Source: an uncultured Lachnospiraceae bacterium
GTDB lineage: Bacteria; Bacillota; Clostridia; Lachnospirales; Lachnospiraceae
DNA: 36,438 bases
Assembly: GCA_947626365.1 (NCBI GenBank)
Contig: CANQRW010000034.1
Coordinates: 1-36,438, forward strand
Reading direction: 5' to 3'
Position numbers and translations under genes: made by a program. This document shows positions 8,566 through 17,434 of the stretch, piece after piece. Below the pieces are notes generated by a model. The model ran no database searches and was not told the DNA's origin. It saw only the letters and a program-made list of their open reading frames with translations. Position 1 is the stretch's first letter. Each line of letters begins with the position of its first letter.

Positions 8566-9770
8566 TTGAGAATATGGCCATGGCGTTTCACGCGATCCGG
8601 GCTAACAAGCTCCGGTCGTTTCTGACCATGCTCGGAATCATTATCGGTATCGGTTCAGTCATCGCGATCGTGTCCATCGGAGACACCATGCGCACCATGT
8701 TTACAGATCTGTACAAGGATATCGGGATTACCCAGGCCTACGTGTCCTACGGCTACTGGAATGACGACTGGCGGCAGAGCGATTATTTTACCCTGGATGA
8801 GCTGGAACTGATTCGGGAGGCTTTTGGCGACGAGATTGCCTATATCGACAGCAACGCATCTGTGAGTACGGAGGTTCACGCCGGCCGTATGTCCATGAAT
8901 TTCCAGTTTCAGGGAATCACGGAGAGATATATGGATGTGCAGCCGGTGAACGTGATCTACGGCCGGTATCTGAACGAAGGAGATCTTCTGGGACGGCGGA
9001 AGAACGTGGTTATGAGCGCGGAAAGCGCTGAGATGCTTTATGGGACGGAAAACGCGGTGGGCAGGACATTTCGGACGACCATCTACGGCTATACGGATGA
9101 GTATACGGTTATAGGCGTCTACAAGAAGGAGATGAGTCCCTTCCAGAGGCTGATGATGGGCGGAAGCAGCGATACGGGAGAGGCGTATATTCCTGAGACG
9201 ATCCTTACCTGGCCCAACGACACTTTCTACTACTGTCATGTGTTCGCGGCGGACAGCGCGGACATGACGGATTTCATGAACCGTCTGAAAGCTTATATTG
9301 CCAAGATCAAGGACCGGAATCCGCAGGATTACTATTCCAACACTGCCGTAGAGGAGATGGGAAGCGTGGACTCGGTCATGGGCGCCCTGTCAGCGGCGGT
9401 GGGCGGAATCGCGGCCATCTCGCTGGTAGTGGGCGGGATCGGTATCATGAACATTATGCTGGTATCGGTGACGGAGCGGACCAGGGAGATCGGCATCCGC
9501 AAGGCCCTGGGAGCCAGGACCAGAGATGTGCTGATCCAGTTCCTCACGGAATCGGCGATCCTGTCGGCCTGCGGCGGGGTCATCGGCGTGACCCTGGCCG
9601 TGACGCTGGTGACGGTTCTGGGCATGGCGCTGAGCCTTTCCGTGGTCATAAGACCGGCGGTTATCGTTCTTGCGGTATCATTTTCTGCCGTGGTAGGCCT
9701 GTTTTTCGGGATTTATCCGGCGTCTAAGGCTGCGAAAGCAGATCCCATCGATGCCCTGCGGTACGAGTAG
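8559..9770 (+). CDS. ABC transporter permease, MacB/FtsX family
   Basis: 403 residues. An N-terminal transmembrane helix (about 15-40, preceded by AIRANKLRSFLTMLGIIIG, the family start motif) is followed by a large extracellular domain (about 45-270) and three C-terminal helices with the typical VGGIGIMNIMLVSVTERTRE and REIGIRKALGAR coupling region. The ending PASKAAKADPIDALRYE is also standard. With the adaptor and ATPase it makes a complete tripartite MacAB-type exporter lacking an outer-membrane partner, as expected in a Gram-positive. The substrate is unknown; the linked AraC-type regulator with a cupin sensor suggests an inducible system. No convincing terminator follows. Confidence 0.94.
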   Translation: MLIENMAMAFHAIRANKLRSFLTMLGIIIGIGSVIAIVSIGDTMRTMFTDLYKDIGITQAYVSYGYWNDDWRQSDYFTLDELELIREAFGDEIAYIDSNASVSTEVHAGRMSMNFQFQGITERYMDVQPVNVIYGRYLNEGDLLGRRKNVVMSAESAEMLYGTENAVGRTFRTTIYGYTDEYTVIGVYKKEMSPFQRLMMGGSSDTGEAYIPETILTWPNDTFYYCHVFAADSADMTDFMNRLKAYIAKIKDRNPQDYYSNTAVEEMGSVDSVMGALSAAVGGIAAISLVVGGIGIMNIMLVSVTERTREIGIRKALGARTRDVLIQFLTESAILSACGGVIGVTLAVTLVTVLGMALSLSVVIRPAVIVLAVSFSAVVGLFFGIYPASKAAKADPIDALRYE

Positions 9771-9823
9771 GGTTCCAATTTCTTTCAAAAAGAGAAATAA
9801 TTGCGAAAAAATAAAGTACACTC

Positions 9824-9852
9824 TCGCCAAGTCTGCGATTATGTGTTATACT
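9824..9852 (+). promoter_or_regulatory. Promoter of the membrane protein-cdaA-cdaR run
   Basis: Extended -10 TGTTATACT (core TATACT 9847-9852) with a weak TCGCCA at 9824-9829, 17-base spacing. It lies 36 bases before the first gene of the cluster. Confidence 0.6.
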
Positions 9853-9888
9853 AAATTGATATGTTATGGCATGACGAGGTGAATATCT

Positions 9889-10320
9889 ATGTTGAATGAG
9901 AACAAGATCCGACTGATGACCGACATCTCCATGTTAGAGAAGGAAAGGAGCAGGGATCTGACCCTGGTTCACCGGTATTTCCGGGGGGATTATATTGGCC
10001 TGCATCTGCTCCGCTCCCTGCTGGGATATACCTTTTGCTGGTGCCTGGGCATGGTGCTTGTGGGCATGTGCAAGGTGGAGGATATTATCTCCGCGATGAG
10101 CATTACTGATCTTGCGGACTACCTTCTGGGGTATCTGACCTGGTATATCGGGGGGCTTGCGGTATATCTGATGATTACCTTCATTGTTTATTTTGTGCGG
10201 TACCGGAGAGCAGCCCGCAGCATGAAGCTTTACCTGGGCGGACTGAAGAGCCTGGAGAGGCGCTATGAACTTTCGGACAGGGATAGAGAACAACCGGGCA
10301 AGGGGGTTAGAAGATCGTGA
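9889..10320 (+). CDS. Small membrane protein of unknown function
   Basis: 143 residues with a charged N-terminal 35 residues, hydrophobic segments at about 40-60 and 82-103, and a basic C-terminal tail (RYRRAAR, then KGVRRS), so both ends are probably cytoplasmic. GAGGTGA precedes the ATG. The stop overlaps the GTG start of the next gene by 4 bases (GTGA), which implies translational coupling. Family not recognised. Its place directly ahead of another membrane protein and cdaA-cdaR suggests a role linked to envelope or c-di-AMP physiology, but this is position alone. Confidence 0.75.
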   Translation: MLNENKIRLMTDISMLEKERSRDLTLVHRYFRGDYIGLHLLRSLLGYTFCWCLGMVLVGMCKVEDIISAMSITDLADYLLGYLTWYIGGLAVYLMITFIVYFVRYRRAARSMKLYLGGLKSLERRYELSDRDREQPGKGVRRS

Positions 10321-11297
10321 TCGCATTGTTCGTATTTCGTGAAAAACTCAGGGGATTTTATGGGAAATATGATGTCTTCATTACGCCTGTTGTCCGTTTT
10401 GTCCTGGGATTTCTGGCTTTTCATCTGATTAACAGGGATTTGGGTTATATGACCAGGCTTAACAGCATTCTGGTGGAACTGGTGCTGGCGCTGGTGTGTT
10501 CGGTCCTGCCCTATGGGATCATGGCATTTCTGGCGGCCCTTATGATTTTGGCCCATATCAGCAGCGTTTCCCTGGAACTGGCGCTGATTCTGGCAATCCT
10601 CATGGTGATCGTCGGGATCCTGTATTTCGGTTTTCAGCCGGGGGATTCCTATCTGCTGGTGCTGACGCCCATTTTCTTTCACTACAATATTCCCTATGCC
10701 ATCCCTCTTCTTGTGGGACTGGCCGGGCATATGGCATCGGCGGTTCCGGTCTGCTGCGGCACGGCCATGTTTTACATTTTCCAGTATGTGAAGCAGAACG
10801 CGGGGGTCCTGTCAGGTGACACTTCCGCGGAACTGATTCAGAGATACGCCCAGATCGTCAGGAGCCTTCTGATGAATCAGGCGATGATCGTCATGATCGC
10901 GGCCTGCGGTGCCGGGGTTGTGGCTGTATATCTGGTCCGCAGACTGTCCGTCAATTATTCCTGGGCCATCGCCATCGCGGCCGGCGTGGTAGCCCAGTTG
11001 GGCATGATCTTTATGGGAGATTATGTCTTTGATGTGTCTGTACCCATGGGTTCGCTTATAACCAGTATGCTTCTGTCCGTGGTGTTTGCGCTGGTATATT
11101 ATTTTATGGCCTTTGCCGTGGATTACAGCCGGACGGAGTATCTGCAGTTTGAGGACGACGACTACTATTATTACGTGAAGGCAGTGCCGAAGATTTCAGT
11201 GTCCATGCCGGATGTCAAGGTTCAGCGGTTCAGCCGCAAGGAGCCGGAATATCTGGATGAGGATCTGCCGGATGACGATGACGAATATCTGAAATAG
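10317..11297 (+). CDS. Polytopic membrane protein with acidic C-terminal tail
   Basis: 326 residues from GTG 10317 (4-base overlap with the preceding stop; a purine-rich AAGGGGG lies upstream). I count about seven or eight hydrophobic segments between residues 20 and 265, including VLALVCSVLPYGIMAFLAALMIL and LILAILMVIVGILYFGF. The last 60 residues are soluble and strongly acidic, with a DDD-YYYYVKAVP stretch and a DEDLPDDDDEYLK end. I do not recognise a named family. It forms a coupled pair with the small membrane protein before it and is followed after 36 bases by cdaA, so all four genes may be co-transcribed. Confidence 0.78.
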   Translation: MIALFVFREKLRGFYGKYDVFITPVVRFVLGFLAFHLINRDLGYMTRLNSILVELVLALVCSVLPYGIMAFLAALMILAHISSVSLELALILAILMVIVGILYFGFQPGDSYLLVLTPIFFHYNIPYAIPLLVGLAGHMASAVPVCCGTAMFYIFQYVKQNAGVLSGDTSAELIQRYAQIVRSLLMNQAMIVMIAACGAGVVAVYLVRRLSVNYSWAIAIAAGVVAQLGMIFMGDYVFDVSVPMGSLITSMLLSVVFALVYYFMAFAVDYSRTEYLQFEDDDYYYYVKAVPKISVSMPDVKVQRFSRKEPEYLDEDLPDDDDEYLK

Positions 11298-11333
11298 GGG
11301 CGGGATACGCCCTGGTGAAAGGGAGGTGAGTAA

Positions 11334-12212
11334 GTGCCGGAGTTTGTTGAAACGCTTTATGAGTGGCTGTCATTTCTGCCGCAGATTACCAAAACCAATA
11401 TTCTGGAGATCATCATTATCGCTTTTCTGATTTATGAATTCATGGTATGGATTAAGAATACCCGCGCCTGGACTCTTCTGAGGGGAATTCTTGTGATCGT
11501 GGCTTTTGCTGCCGCTGCCTGGGCCCTCAGGCTGTATACGATCCTGTGGATCATGCAGAATGTGGCTTTTGTGGCGACTACGGCGCTTATCATTATATTC
11601 CAGCCGGAGCTGCGGCGGGCTCTGGAGCAGCTGGGAAGCCGTAATCTTCTGACGGATTTTCTGCCCTTTGAGGCGATGAAGGAGACAGATTCCCGGTTTA
11701 CGGAGGAAACGCTTAACGAACTGGTGCGGGCTTCTACGGAACTGGCCAAGGCCAGGACAGGGGCCTTGATGGTAATCGAGAGGGAGACCCCGCTTCAGGA
11801 TATCGAGCGGACAGGGATCAATATCGACGGCGTGGTGACCAGCCAGCTGCTGATCAATATATTCGAACATAATACGCCGCTCCATGACGGAGCCGTGGTT
11901 ATCCGGGGCAACCGGGTGGCGGCGGCTACCTGTTATCTGCCCTTGTCGGACAATACCAGTATCAGCAAGGAATTAGGAACCAGGCACCGGGCGGCGGTAG
12001 GCATCAGCGAGGTTACGGACAGCCTGACGATCGTGGTGTCGGAGGAGACAGGACGTATCTCTCTGGCAGAGGGAGGGCTCCTGACCAGAGTCAGTGATCC
12101 GGATACGCTCAGAAAGGCGCTGACCGTGAACCTGCAGGCAGAGGAGCAGCCGTCCAGACGGTTCAGAATTTGGAAAGGAAGACAGAAAGATGAAGAAGAT
12201 GCTGACGCATAA
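11334..12212 (+). CDS. cdaA: Diadenylate cyclase CdaA (c-di-AMP synthase)
   Basis: Condenses two ATP into cyclic di-AMP, the messenger that controls potassium and osmotic balance and wall homeostasis. 292 residues: three N-terminal membrane helices (about 25-45, 48-65, 70-90), a linker, then the DisA_N catalytic domain with the two hallmark motifs DGA at 185-187 (TPLHDGAVVI) and RHR at 217-219 (LGTRHRAAVG). Start GTG 11334 with GGAGG at 11322-11326, seven bases upstream. cdaR overlaps its 3' end by 23 bases. The last ~30 residues are charged and not conserved. The usual third partner glmM does not follow. Confidence 0.95.
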   Translation: MPEFVETLYEWLSFLPQITKTNILEIIIIAFLIYEFMVWIKNTRAWTLLRGILVIVAFAAAAWALRLYTILWIMQNVAFVATTALIIIFQPELRRALEQLGSRNLLTDFLPFEAMKETDSRFTEETLNELVRASTELAKARTGALMVIERETPLQDIERTGINIDGVVTSQLLINIFEHNTPLHDGAVVIRGNRVAAATCYLPLSDNTSISKELGTRHRAAVGISEVTDSLTIVVSEETGRISLAEGGLLTRVSDPDTLRKALTVNLQAEEQPSRRFRIWKGRQKDEEDADA

Positions 12213-13491
12213 TCTTGGACTGAAGATTCTGGCTGTCGTCCTGGCTGTGTTTACCTGGCTTATCATGGTCAATGCGTCCAATCCCCTGATGACCGATACG
12301 CAGAGCATCCCGGTGGAAGTGATCAACGAGGACGTTCTGAAGGATGCGGGACTTACCTATGAACTGGTGGGAAGAGATACGGTGACGGTCAGTTATAAGG
12401 TTCATGTCAGGGACGAACACAGGATCAGCGCAGGCGATTTCACGGCCTACGCGGATCTGGCGCAGCTGTATGATGTAACCGGGGCGGTGCCCGTGCAGGT
12501 GGAGGCCAGCCGGACGGCCAGACAGTTTCTGGCCAGCGACGTCCTTACGGTAAGTCCCATGGTGGTTCAGATTCAGACGGAGAAGATTCAGACCAAGCTT
12601 TTTGATCTGACAGCCAGGACCGAGGGCGACCTGGAAGATGACCATGCCGTTGGAGGAATATCGGTAAGTCCGTCGGTGGTCTATGTCACCGGGGCAGAGT
12701 CCGTGATCGGGCAGATCAGTTCCGCCGGTATAGAAATCAATATCGACGGGGCCAACACGGAGGTGCAGGGGCAGGCAGAGATTCATTTCTATGATGCCAA
12801 TGATAATATTCTGGATGGACTTGGAGATACGGTCAGTCTCAGCGTATCCGAGGCAAGTTATACGGTGACCGTGCTTGATGTGAAGGACCTGGTTCTTGAC
12901 TTCCAGGTGACAGGAAGCGCGGCCAACGGTTACCGGTTTACGGGAGTGACCAGCGATGTGCAGACCGTGTCTGTGGAAGGACTTCGTTCCGCCTTGGCGG
13001 AACTGACGACCCTGACGGTCTCCGGAGAGGCTCTGAACGTGGAGGGGGCTGTCCAGGATGTGACGGCCACCGTAGATCTGGCGGAATATCTGCCGCCCAA
13101 TGTGAGCCTGACAGAGGATTCGCCTGTTCAGGCTGTTGTGACGATGACGGTGGAACCGCTGGAGACAATGCCGTTTACTTATGATGTAGGACAGATTGAC
13201 ATGCTTGGACTCAGCGGCCGGTACCGCTACGTCTTTGCGGACCAGCAGATGGAACTGCGTATCCGCGGCCTGGCGGAGGATCTGGAGTCCCTCCGAGCAG
13301 CCGACATAGACGCGGCTATGGATCTGAACGGTCTCGGACCGGGAGAGCACCAGGTGACTTTGTCTGTGACCCTTCCCGATGGATTTGAGTTTATCGGGCC
13401 AGCTTCTGTAACTATAAGGATCGAGGAGGATGCCGAGGTTACCCAGCCGGCGACTCCGAGTTCGGAGGAGGAGACGACGGCCTCCGAATAG
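12190..13491 (+). CDS. cdaR: CdaR (YbbR-domain regulator of CdaA)
   Basis: 433 residues: a single N-terminal membrane anchor (about residues 9-27, LGLKILAVVLAVFTWLIMV) followed by an extracytoplasmic chain of YbbR domains. I see about four repeats, each opening with a pattern like V-VTGAESVIGQISSAGIEINI or VSVEGLRSALAELTTLTV. The C-terminal ~15 residues are a Thr/Ser/Glu-rich tail. YbbR proteins bind CdaA through the membrane helix and modulate its activity. The gene starts inside cdaA (23-base overlap), so the two products should be made together. Confidence 0.92.
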   Translation: MKKMLTHNLGLKILAVVLAVFTWLIMVNASNPLMTDTQSIPVEVINEDVLKDAGLTYELVGRDTVTVSYKVHVRDEHRISAGDFTAYADLAQLYDVTGAVPVQVEASRTARQFLASDVLTVSPMVVQIQTEKIQTKLFDLTARTEGDLEDDHAVGGISVSPSVVYVTGAESVIGQISSAGIEINIDGANTEVQGQAEIHFYDANDNILDGLGDTVSLSVSEASYTVTVLDVKDLVLDFQVTGSAANGYRFTGVTSDVQTVSVEGLRSALAELTTLTVSGEALNVEGAVQDVTATVDLAEYLPPNVSLTEDSPVQAVVTMTVEPLETMPFTYDVGQIDMLGLSGRYRYVFADQQMELRIRGLAEDLESLRAADIDAAMDLNGLGPGEHQVTLSVTLPDGFEFIGPASVTIRIEEDAEVTQPATPSSEEETTASE

Positions 13492-13520
13492 GGAAATGTC
13501 AGAAGGTAGTGTGAACGTAT

Positions 13521-13784
13521 ATGGTAAAAGCAAAAATTATGATCAGAAACCTGACCGGCCTCCATCTTCGGCCGGCCGGCGCTCTCTGCAACAAGGCGAT
13601 TCTCTATAAATCAAAGATTCAGTTCCGCAAAGGGGATAATACGGCCAATGCCAAGAGCGTTCTCAGCGTTCTTGGGGCCTGTGTGAAATGCGGGGATGAG
13701 ATTGAATTTATCTGCGAAGGAGAAGATGAGAAGGAGGCTCTCGAGGCTATGATCCGTGTGGTTGAGGACGGCCTGGGAGAGTGA
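13521..13784 (+). CDS. HPr-family phosphocarrier protein
   Basis: 87 residues, the size of HPr. The phosphorylated His15 is present in LTGLHLRPAG with the neighbouring Arg17 and Pro18, and Ser46, the HPr kinase target, is present in ANAKSVLSVLG. So both the PTS phosphotransfer site and the catabolite-regulation site are kept; Crh-like proteins lack His15. Leu16 replaces the usual Ala between His15 and Arg17. The ribosome site is weak (AGAAGG about 14 bases from the ATG). It lies 29 bases after cdaR with no PTS enzyme I nearby, so it may be a second, regulatory HPr. Confidence 0.9.
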   Translation: MVKAKIMIRNLTGLHLRPAGALCNKAILYKSKIQFRKGDNTANAKSVLSVLGACVKCGDEIEFICEGEDEKEALEAMIRVVEDGLGE

Positions 13785-13809
13785 CGGAAGGTTTTAAGGG
13801 ATAGGACGT

Positions 13810-15093
13810 ATGATAGTTTACTGTATCTGTTATGTGGTCAGTTATATGGCGGCGCGTTTCGGACACTGCTATCTGTCCGGAGCGGTGTTGCTTGCGGCTG
13901 CAGGCTGGCTGTATTACAAGGATTATCGCAAATCGGGGAACCTGATTCACCTGCGCGGCCTTTTTTCTGCTTTCTGGGTAGGGGGCCAGGGCGTCGCCTG
14001 CCTGAAATTAAGCAGTCTTCAGACGGACTGGAGCCTGACCACATGGATCTGTTTTTTCCTTGCCCAGGCAGGATTCTGGGGAACATATGAGATTCTGTCC
14101 AGGCTCAGGGGAGACGGCGGCAGTTACGGAAGGATGGGAGGACGCAGGAAGAGAGCTGCGGCGCGGCCCGTCTTCGTATGCATTCTGGCCCTGACGGCCG
14201 TATCCGCGGCAGCCTTTCTGACGGAGGCGGTCTGGCTTGGATTTGTTCCTATATTTATGCTGGGCGTGCCCCATGCGTATTCGGAGTTCCATGTCATGGG
14301 CGTTCACTATCTGACGGTATCCAGCGTCCTGGTTCCCTCCCTGACGGTCCTTTATTTTCTCCAGGGCGGGTCGAGAAGCGGGAGACGCAATCTGCTGGTA
14401 TGGATCCTGACAGGCATAAGCCTGCTGATCCCTGTTTTATGCGTGTCCAGATCCCAGCTGGTGCTGGCCCTGATGACAGCGCTGTTTACTTACATGGCCT
14501 ATACCCGCAGGACGGAGCTTCTGCCTGCCCTCCTGGCGATTGCGGTGATAATTCCGCTTTATGTGATACTGACGGTATTCAGAAGCCACAGTATTGAATA
14601 CCTGAACGGGATATTTGAGATGAAGAATCCGTCCATACCGATTTTCATCTCCCAGCCCTATATTTACATAGCAAACAACTATGAGAATTTCAACTGCCTG
14701 ACGGAGGCTCTGCCGGCGCACTCCCACGGACTGCGCATGCTGTTCCCGTTCCTGACTCTGACGGGGCTTAAGTTTTTCTTTCCCCAGCTGGTGCAGTATC
14801 CGATTTATGTTGATAAGGCGGAACTGACGACCCTGACCATATTCTATGATGCGTTCTATGATTTCGGGGCGCCGGGAGTGCTGGCGTTCGCGTGTGTCCT
14901 GGGAGCCCTGGCCTACGCGCTGACCACGCGGCTGGGACAGTTTAAGAATCCGATAGGATATCTATTTTACGCCCAGATAGGATTTTATTTTATGCTTTCG
15001 TTTTTTACTACCTGGTTCAGCAATACGACTACCTGGTTTTATCTGATCGTCACCGGCATGATGGCGTTCTACTGTTACTGGGTAGGGGAGTGA
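13810..15093 (+). CDS. Wzy-like oligosaccharide repeat-unit polymerase
   Basis: 427 residues with roughly ten to twelve hydrophobic segments throughout. The family pattern is a conserved FRSHS turn (near 257), ISQPYIYIANNYENFN with the asparagine/aromatic run near 285, and a later FYDAFYDFGAPG loop, as in O-antigen or exopolysaccharide repeat polymerases. Such enzymes join lipid-linked repeat units outside the membrane. AAGGGA lies 8 bases before the ATG. Unusual: there is no flippase, glycosyltransferase or chain-length gene nearby, so it is an orphan in this window. The 84-base gap after it is GC-rich, with no gene. Confidence 0.8.
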   Translation: MIVYCICYVVSYMAARFGHCYLSGAVLLAAAGWLYYKDYRKSGNLIHLRGLFSAFWVGGQGVACLKLSSLQTDWSLTTWICFFLAQAGFWGTYEILSRLRGDGGSYGRMGGRRKRAAARPVFVCILALTAVSAAAFLTEAVWLGFVPIFMLGVPHAYSEFHVMGVHYLTVSSVLVPSLTVLYFLQGGSRSGRRNLLVWILTGISLLIPVLCVSRSQLVLALMTALFTYMAYTRRTELLPALLAIAVIIPLYVILTVFRSHSIEYLNGIFEMKNPSIPIFISQPYIYIANNYENFNCLTEALPAHSHGLRMLFPFLTLTGLKFFFPQLVQYPIYVDKAELTTLTIFYDAFYDFGAPGVLAFACVLGALAYALTTRLGQFKNPIGYLFYAQIGFYFMLSFFTTWFSNTTTWFYLIVTGMMAFYCYWVGE

Positions 15094-15177
15094 CGCGGCG
15101 CGCCGGCGGGACGGCCGAAGGGGCGCCCGGACAGCGGAACCGGTTAGATAAAGATAATTTGTGAGGAGGAATTTGCA

Positions 15178-16368
15178 ATGATATCGGAGAGAATGAAACC
15201 GCTTGTGCAGAACAATTCTGCCATTCGCACCATGTTTGAGGAGGGCAACCGCCTGGCGAAGATTTACGGCAGGGAAAATGTCTATGATTTCAGCCTGGGC
15301 AATCCCAATGTGCCGGCGCCGGAGCAGGTGAATCAGGCGATCAAGGACGTGATCGACCAGGAGGAATCCACTTTCGTCCACGGATATATGAGCAATTCCG
15401 GCTATGAGGATGTGAGGGAGGCCATCGCCCAGTCTCTGAACAGACGGTTTGGCACCGCCTTTCACCAGGGCAACATCCTGATGACGGTAGGAGCCGCAAG
15501 CGGCATGAATATTATCCTGAAGACCCTTCTCAATCCGGGAGATCAGGTATTGACCTTCGCACCTTATTTCCTGGAGTACGGAAATTATGTGAGAAATTAC
15601 GACGGCGAGCTGAAGGTAGTTCCGCCTAACACAGTGGATTTCCAGCCGGACGTGAAGGTCTTTGAGTCCATGATCAGCGAGAAGACCAGGGCGGTGATCA
15701 TCAACACCCCCAACAATCCTACAGGTGTGGTGTATTCCGATGAGACTCTTCGCAGCATCGCGGCGGTTCTTGAGAAGAAGCAGGCCCAGTATCACACGGC
15801 GATCACGCTGATTTCTGATGAGCCTTACCGGGAACTGGCTTATGACGGCGTCGAGGTGCCCTATGTGACCGGATATTACGGCAATACAGTGGTCTGCTAT
15901 TCCTACAGCAAGTCCCTGTCCCTGCCTGGCGAGCGTATCGGTTACCTGGTGATTCCCGACGAGATGGAGGACCAGAAAGAAGTGTTTACCGCGGCCACCA
16001 TTGCCAACCGGGTGCTGGGCTGTGTCAACGCGCCGTCCCTCATGCAGCGGGTGGCCATGCGTTGTCTGGATGTCCAGGTGAATCTGGAGGCGTATAACCG
16101 GAACCGGGAACTTCTGTACAATGGCCTGCTGGATTGCGGCTTCGAGTGCATCAAGCCACAGGGAGCGTTCTATCTTTTCATGAAATCGCCTGTGGCCGAC
16201 GAGAAGCAGTTCTGTGAAGTCTGCAAGAAGTACAATATCCTGGTGGTTCCGGGAACTTCTTTTGCCTGTCCCGGGTATGTAAGGATTGCCTACTGCGTAT
16301 CCTATGAGCAGATCGAACGGTCTTTGCCGGCCTTCAAGAAAGTGGCGGAGGAGTACGGGCTGATATGA
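15178..16368 (+). CDS. Pyridoxal-phosphate aminotransferase, class I/II
   Basis: 396 residues with the fold-type I aspartate aminotransferase layout. The N-terminal YDFSLGNPNVPAP motif, the cofactor-binding GAASGMNIIL block near 105, NNPTGVVY near 180, DEPYRELAY near 220 and the Schiff-base lysine K245 in YSYSKSLSLPGERIGY are all present. The C-terminal substrate arginine is expected in CPGYVRIAYCV. A strong GAGGAGG precedes the ATG at 15178. It overlaps the hisC-like gene by 4 bases (ATGA). Substrate specificity (aspartate, aromatic or other) cannot be decided from sequence. Confidence 0.9.
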   Translation: MISERMKPLVQNNSAIRTMFEEGNRLAKIYGRENVYDFSLGNPNVPAPEQVNQAIKDVIDQEESTFVHGYMSNSGYEDVREAIAQSLNRRFGTAFHQGNILMTVGAASGMNIILKTLLNPGDQVLTFAPYFLEYGNYVRNYDGELKVVPPNTVDFQPDVKVFESMISEKTRAVIINTPNNPTGVVYSDETLRSIAAVLEKKQAQYHTAITLISDEPYRELAYDGVEVPYVTGYYGNTVVCYSYSKSLSLPGERIGYLVIPDEMEDQKEVFTAATIANRVLGCVNAPSLMQRVAMRCLDVQVNLEAYNRNRELLYNGLLDCGFECIKPQGAFYLFMKSPVADEKQFCEVCKKYNILVVPGTSFACPGYVRIAYCVSYEQIERSLPAFKKVAEEYGLI

Positions 16369-17420
16369 GACCCTGGGAGAGATATTTCCGCGGCGTGGTT
16401 CCCTATGTGCCGGGCGAACAGCCCCGGGGGAGCCGGCTGATCAAACTGAATACCAATGAGAATCCTTACCCGCCGGCGCCCGGCGTGGCGGCTGCCCTGA
16501 AGGGGATGAATGCGGAGGATTTCCGCAAGTATCCGGACCCTGCGGCGTCGGGGCTGGTCAATGTACTGGCGGATTATTACGGACTGGAGCCGGAACAGGT
16601 ATTTGTGGGAGTAGGCTCTGACGACGTGCTGGCCATGGCGTTTCTTACCTTTTTTAATTCCCCCAAGCCGGTGTTTTTCCCGGATGTGACCTATTCCTTT
16701 TATCCGGTGTGGGCGGAGCTTTTCGGAATTCCCTATGAGACGCAGGCCTTAAAGGACGATTTCACCATCAATCCCAGGGATTATGACAGGGAGAACGGGG
16801 GCGTGGTATTTCCCAATCCCAACGCGCCCACAGGCTGCCTGCTTCCTCTGGAACAGATCGAGGATATCCTGGACCATAACCAGGATGTCGTGGTAATCGT
16901 GGACGAGGCTTACATTGACTTTGGAGGCGTTTCTGCCAGAGGCCTTCTGGACAGGTATGAGAACCTGCTGGTGGTTCAGACCTTCAGCAAGTCCCGGTCC
17001 ATGGCAGGCGTGCGGATCGGTTATGCCCTCGGCGCTAAGGCCCTTATAAAAGCCATGTCGGATGTGAAATACTCCTACAATTCCTATACCATGAACATGC
17101 CGTCCATTCTTCTCGGCGTGGAAGCCGTGAAGGATGACGCTTATTTCAGGAAGACTGCGGAGAAGATTGTGGGGACCAGGGAGAGGGCGAAAGCGCGGTT
17201 TGCCAAGCTGGGCTTTGAATTTCCTGATTCCTGCGCCAATTTCCTGTTTGTCCGGCACAGAAAGGTCCCGGCCAGGCAGATTTACGAGGCGCTGAGGGAG
17301 CGCAGCATTTATGTGCGGTATTTTGACAAGCCGCGTATTTCCGACTATTTGAGGATTACCATAGGTACGGATGATGAGATGGAGGCATTGTTTTCCTTCC
17401 TGGAATCTTATCTGAAATAG
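16365..17420 (+). CDS. hisC: Histidinol-phosphate aminotransferase-like protein
   Basis: 351 residues. HisC-family features: IKLNTNENPYPPAPGV at the N-terminus, GVGSDDVLAMAF near 85, PDVTYSFYPVW, FPNPNAPTG near 150, DEAYIDF near 183, and the PLP lysine K209 in TFSKSRSMAGVRIGYALG. Length and motifs fit HisC. The RHRK and RISDYLRITIGT ends match the substrate phosphate region. It converts imidazole-acetol phosphate to histidinol phosphate, but HisC-like enzymes outside his operons sometimes act on aromatic amino acids. No other his gene is nearby; it is coupled to another aminotransferase by a 4-base overlap. Confidence 0.85.
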   Translation: MRPWERYFRGVVPYVPGEQPRGSRLIKLNTNENPYPPAPGVAAALKGMNAEDFRKYPDPAASGLVNVLADYYGLEPEQVFVGVGSDDVLAMAFLTFFNSPKPVFFPDVTYSFYPVWAELFGIPYETQALKDDFTINPRDYDRENGGVVFPNPNAPTGCLLPLEQIEDILDHNQDVVVIVDEAYIDFGGVSARGLLDRYENLLVVQTFSKSRSMAGVRIGYALGAKALIKAMSDVKYSYNSYTMNMPSILLGVEAVKDDAYFRKTAEKIVGTRERAKARFAKLGFEFPDSCANFLFVRHRKVPARQIYEALRERSIYVRYFDKPRISDYLRITIGTDDEMEALFSFLESYLK

Positions 17421-17434
17421 GCTGGTGATGCGTA

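Noticed and set aside
12163-13533. 456-residue minus-strand open frame
   Set aside because: It lies wholly opposite cdaR, has no ribosome site, and its peptide is rich in His/Arg, typical of an antisense shadow.
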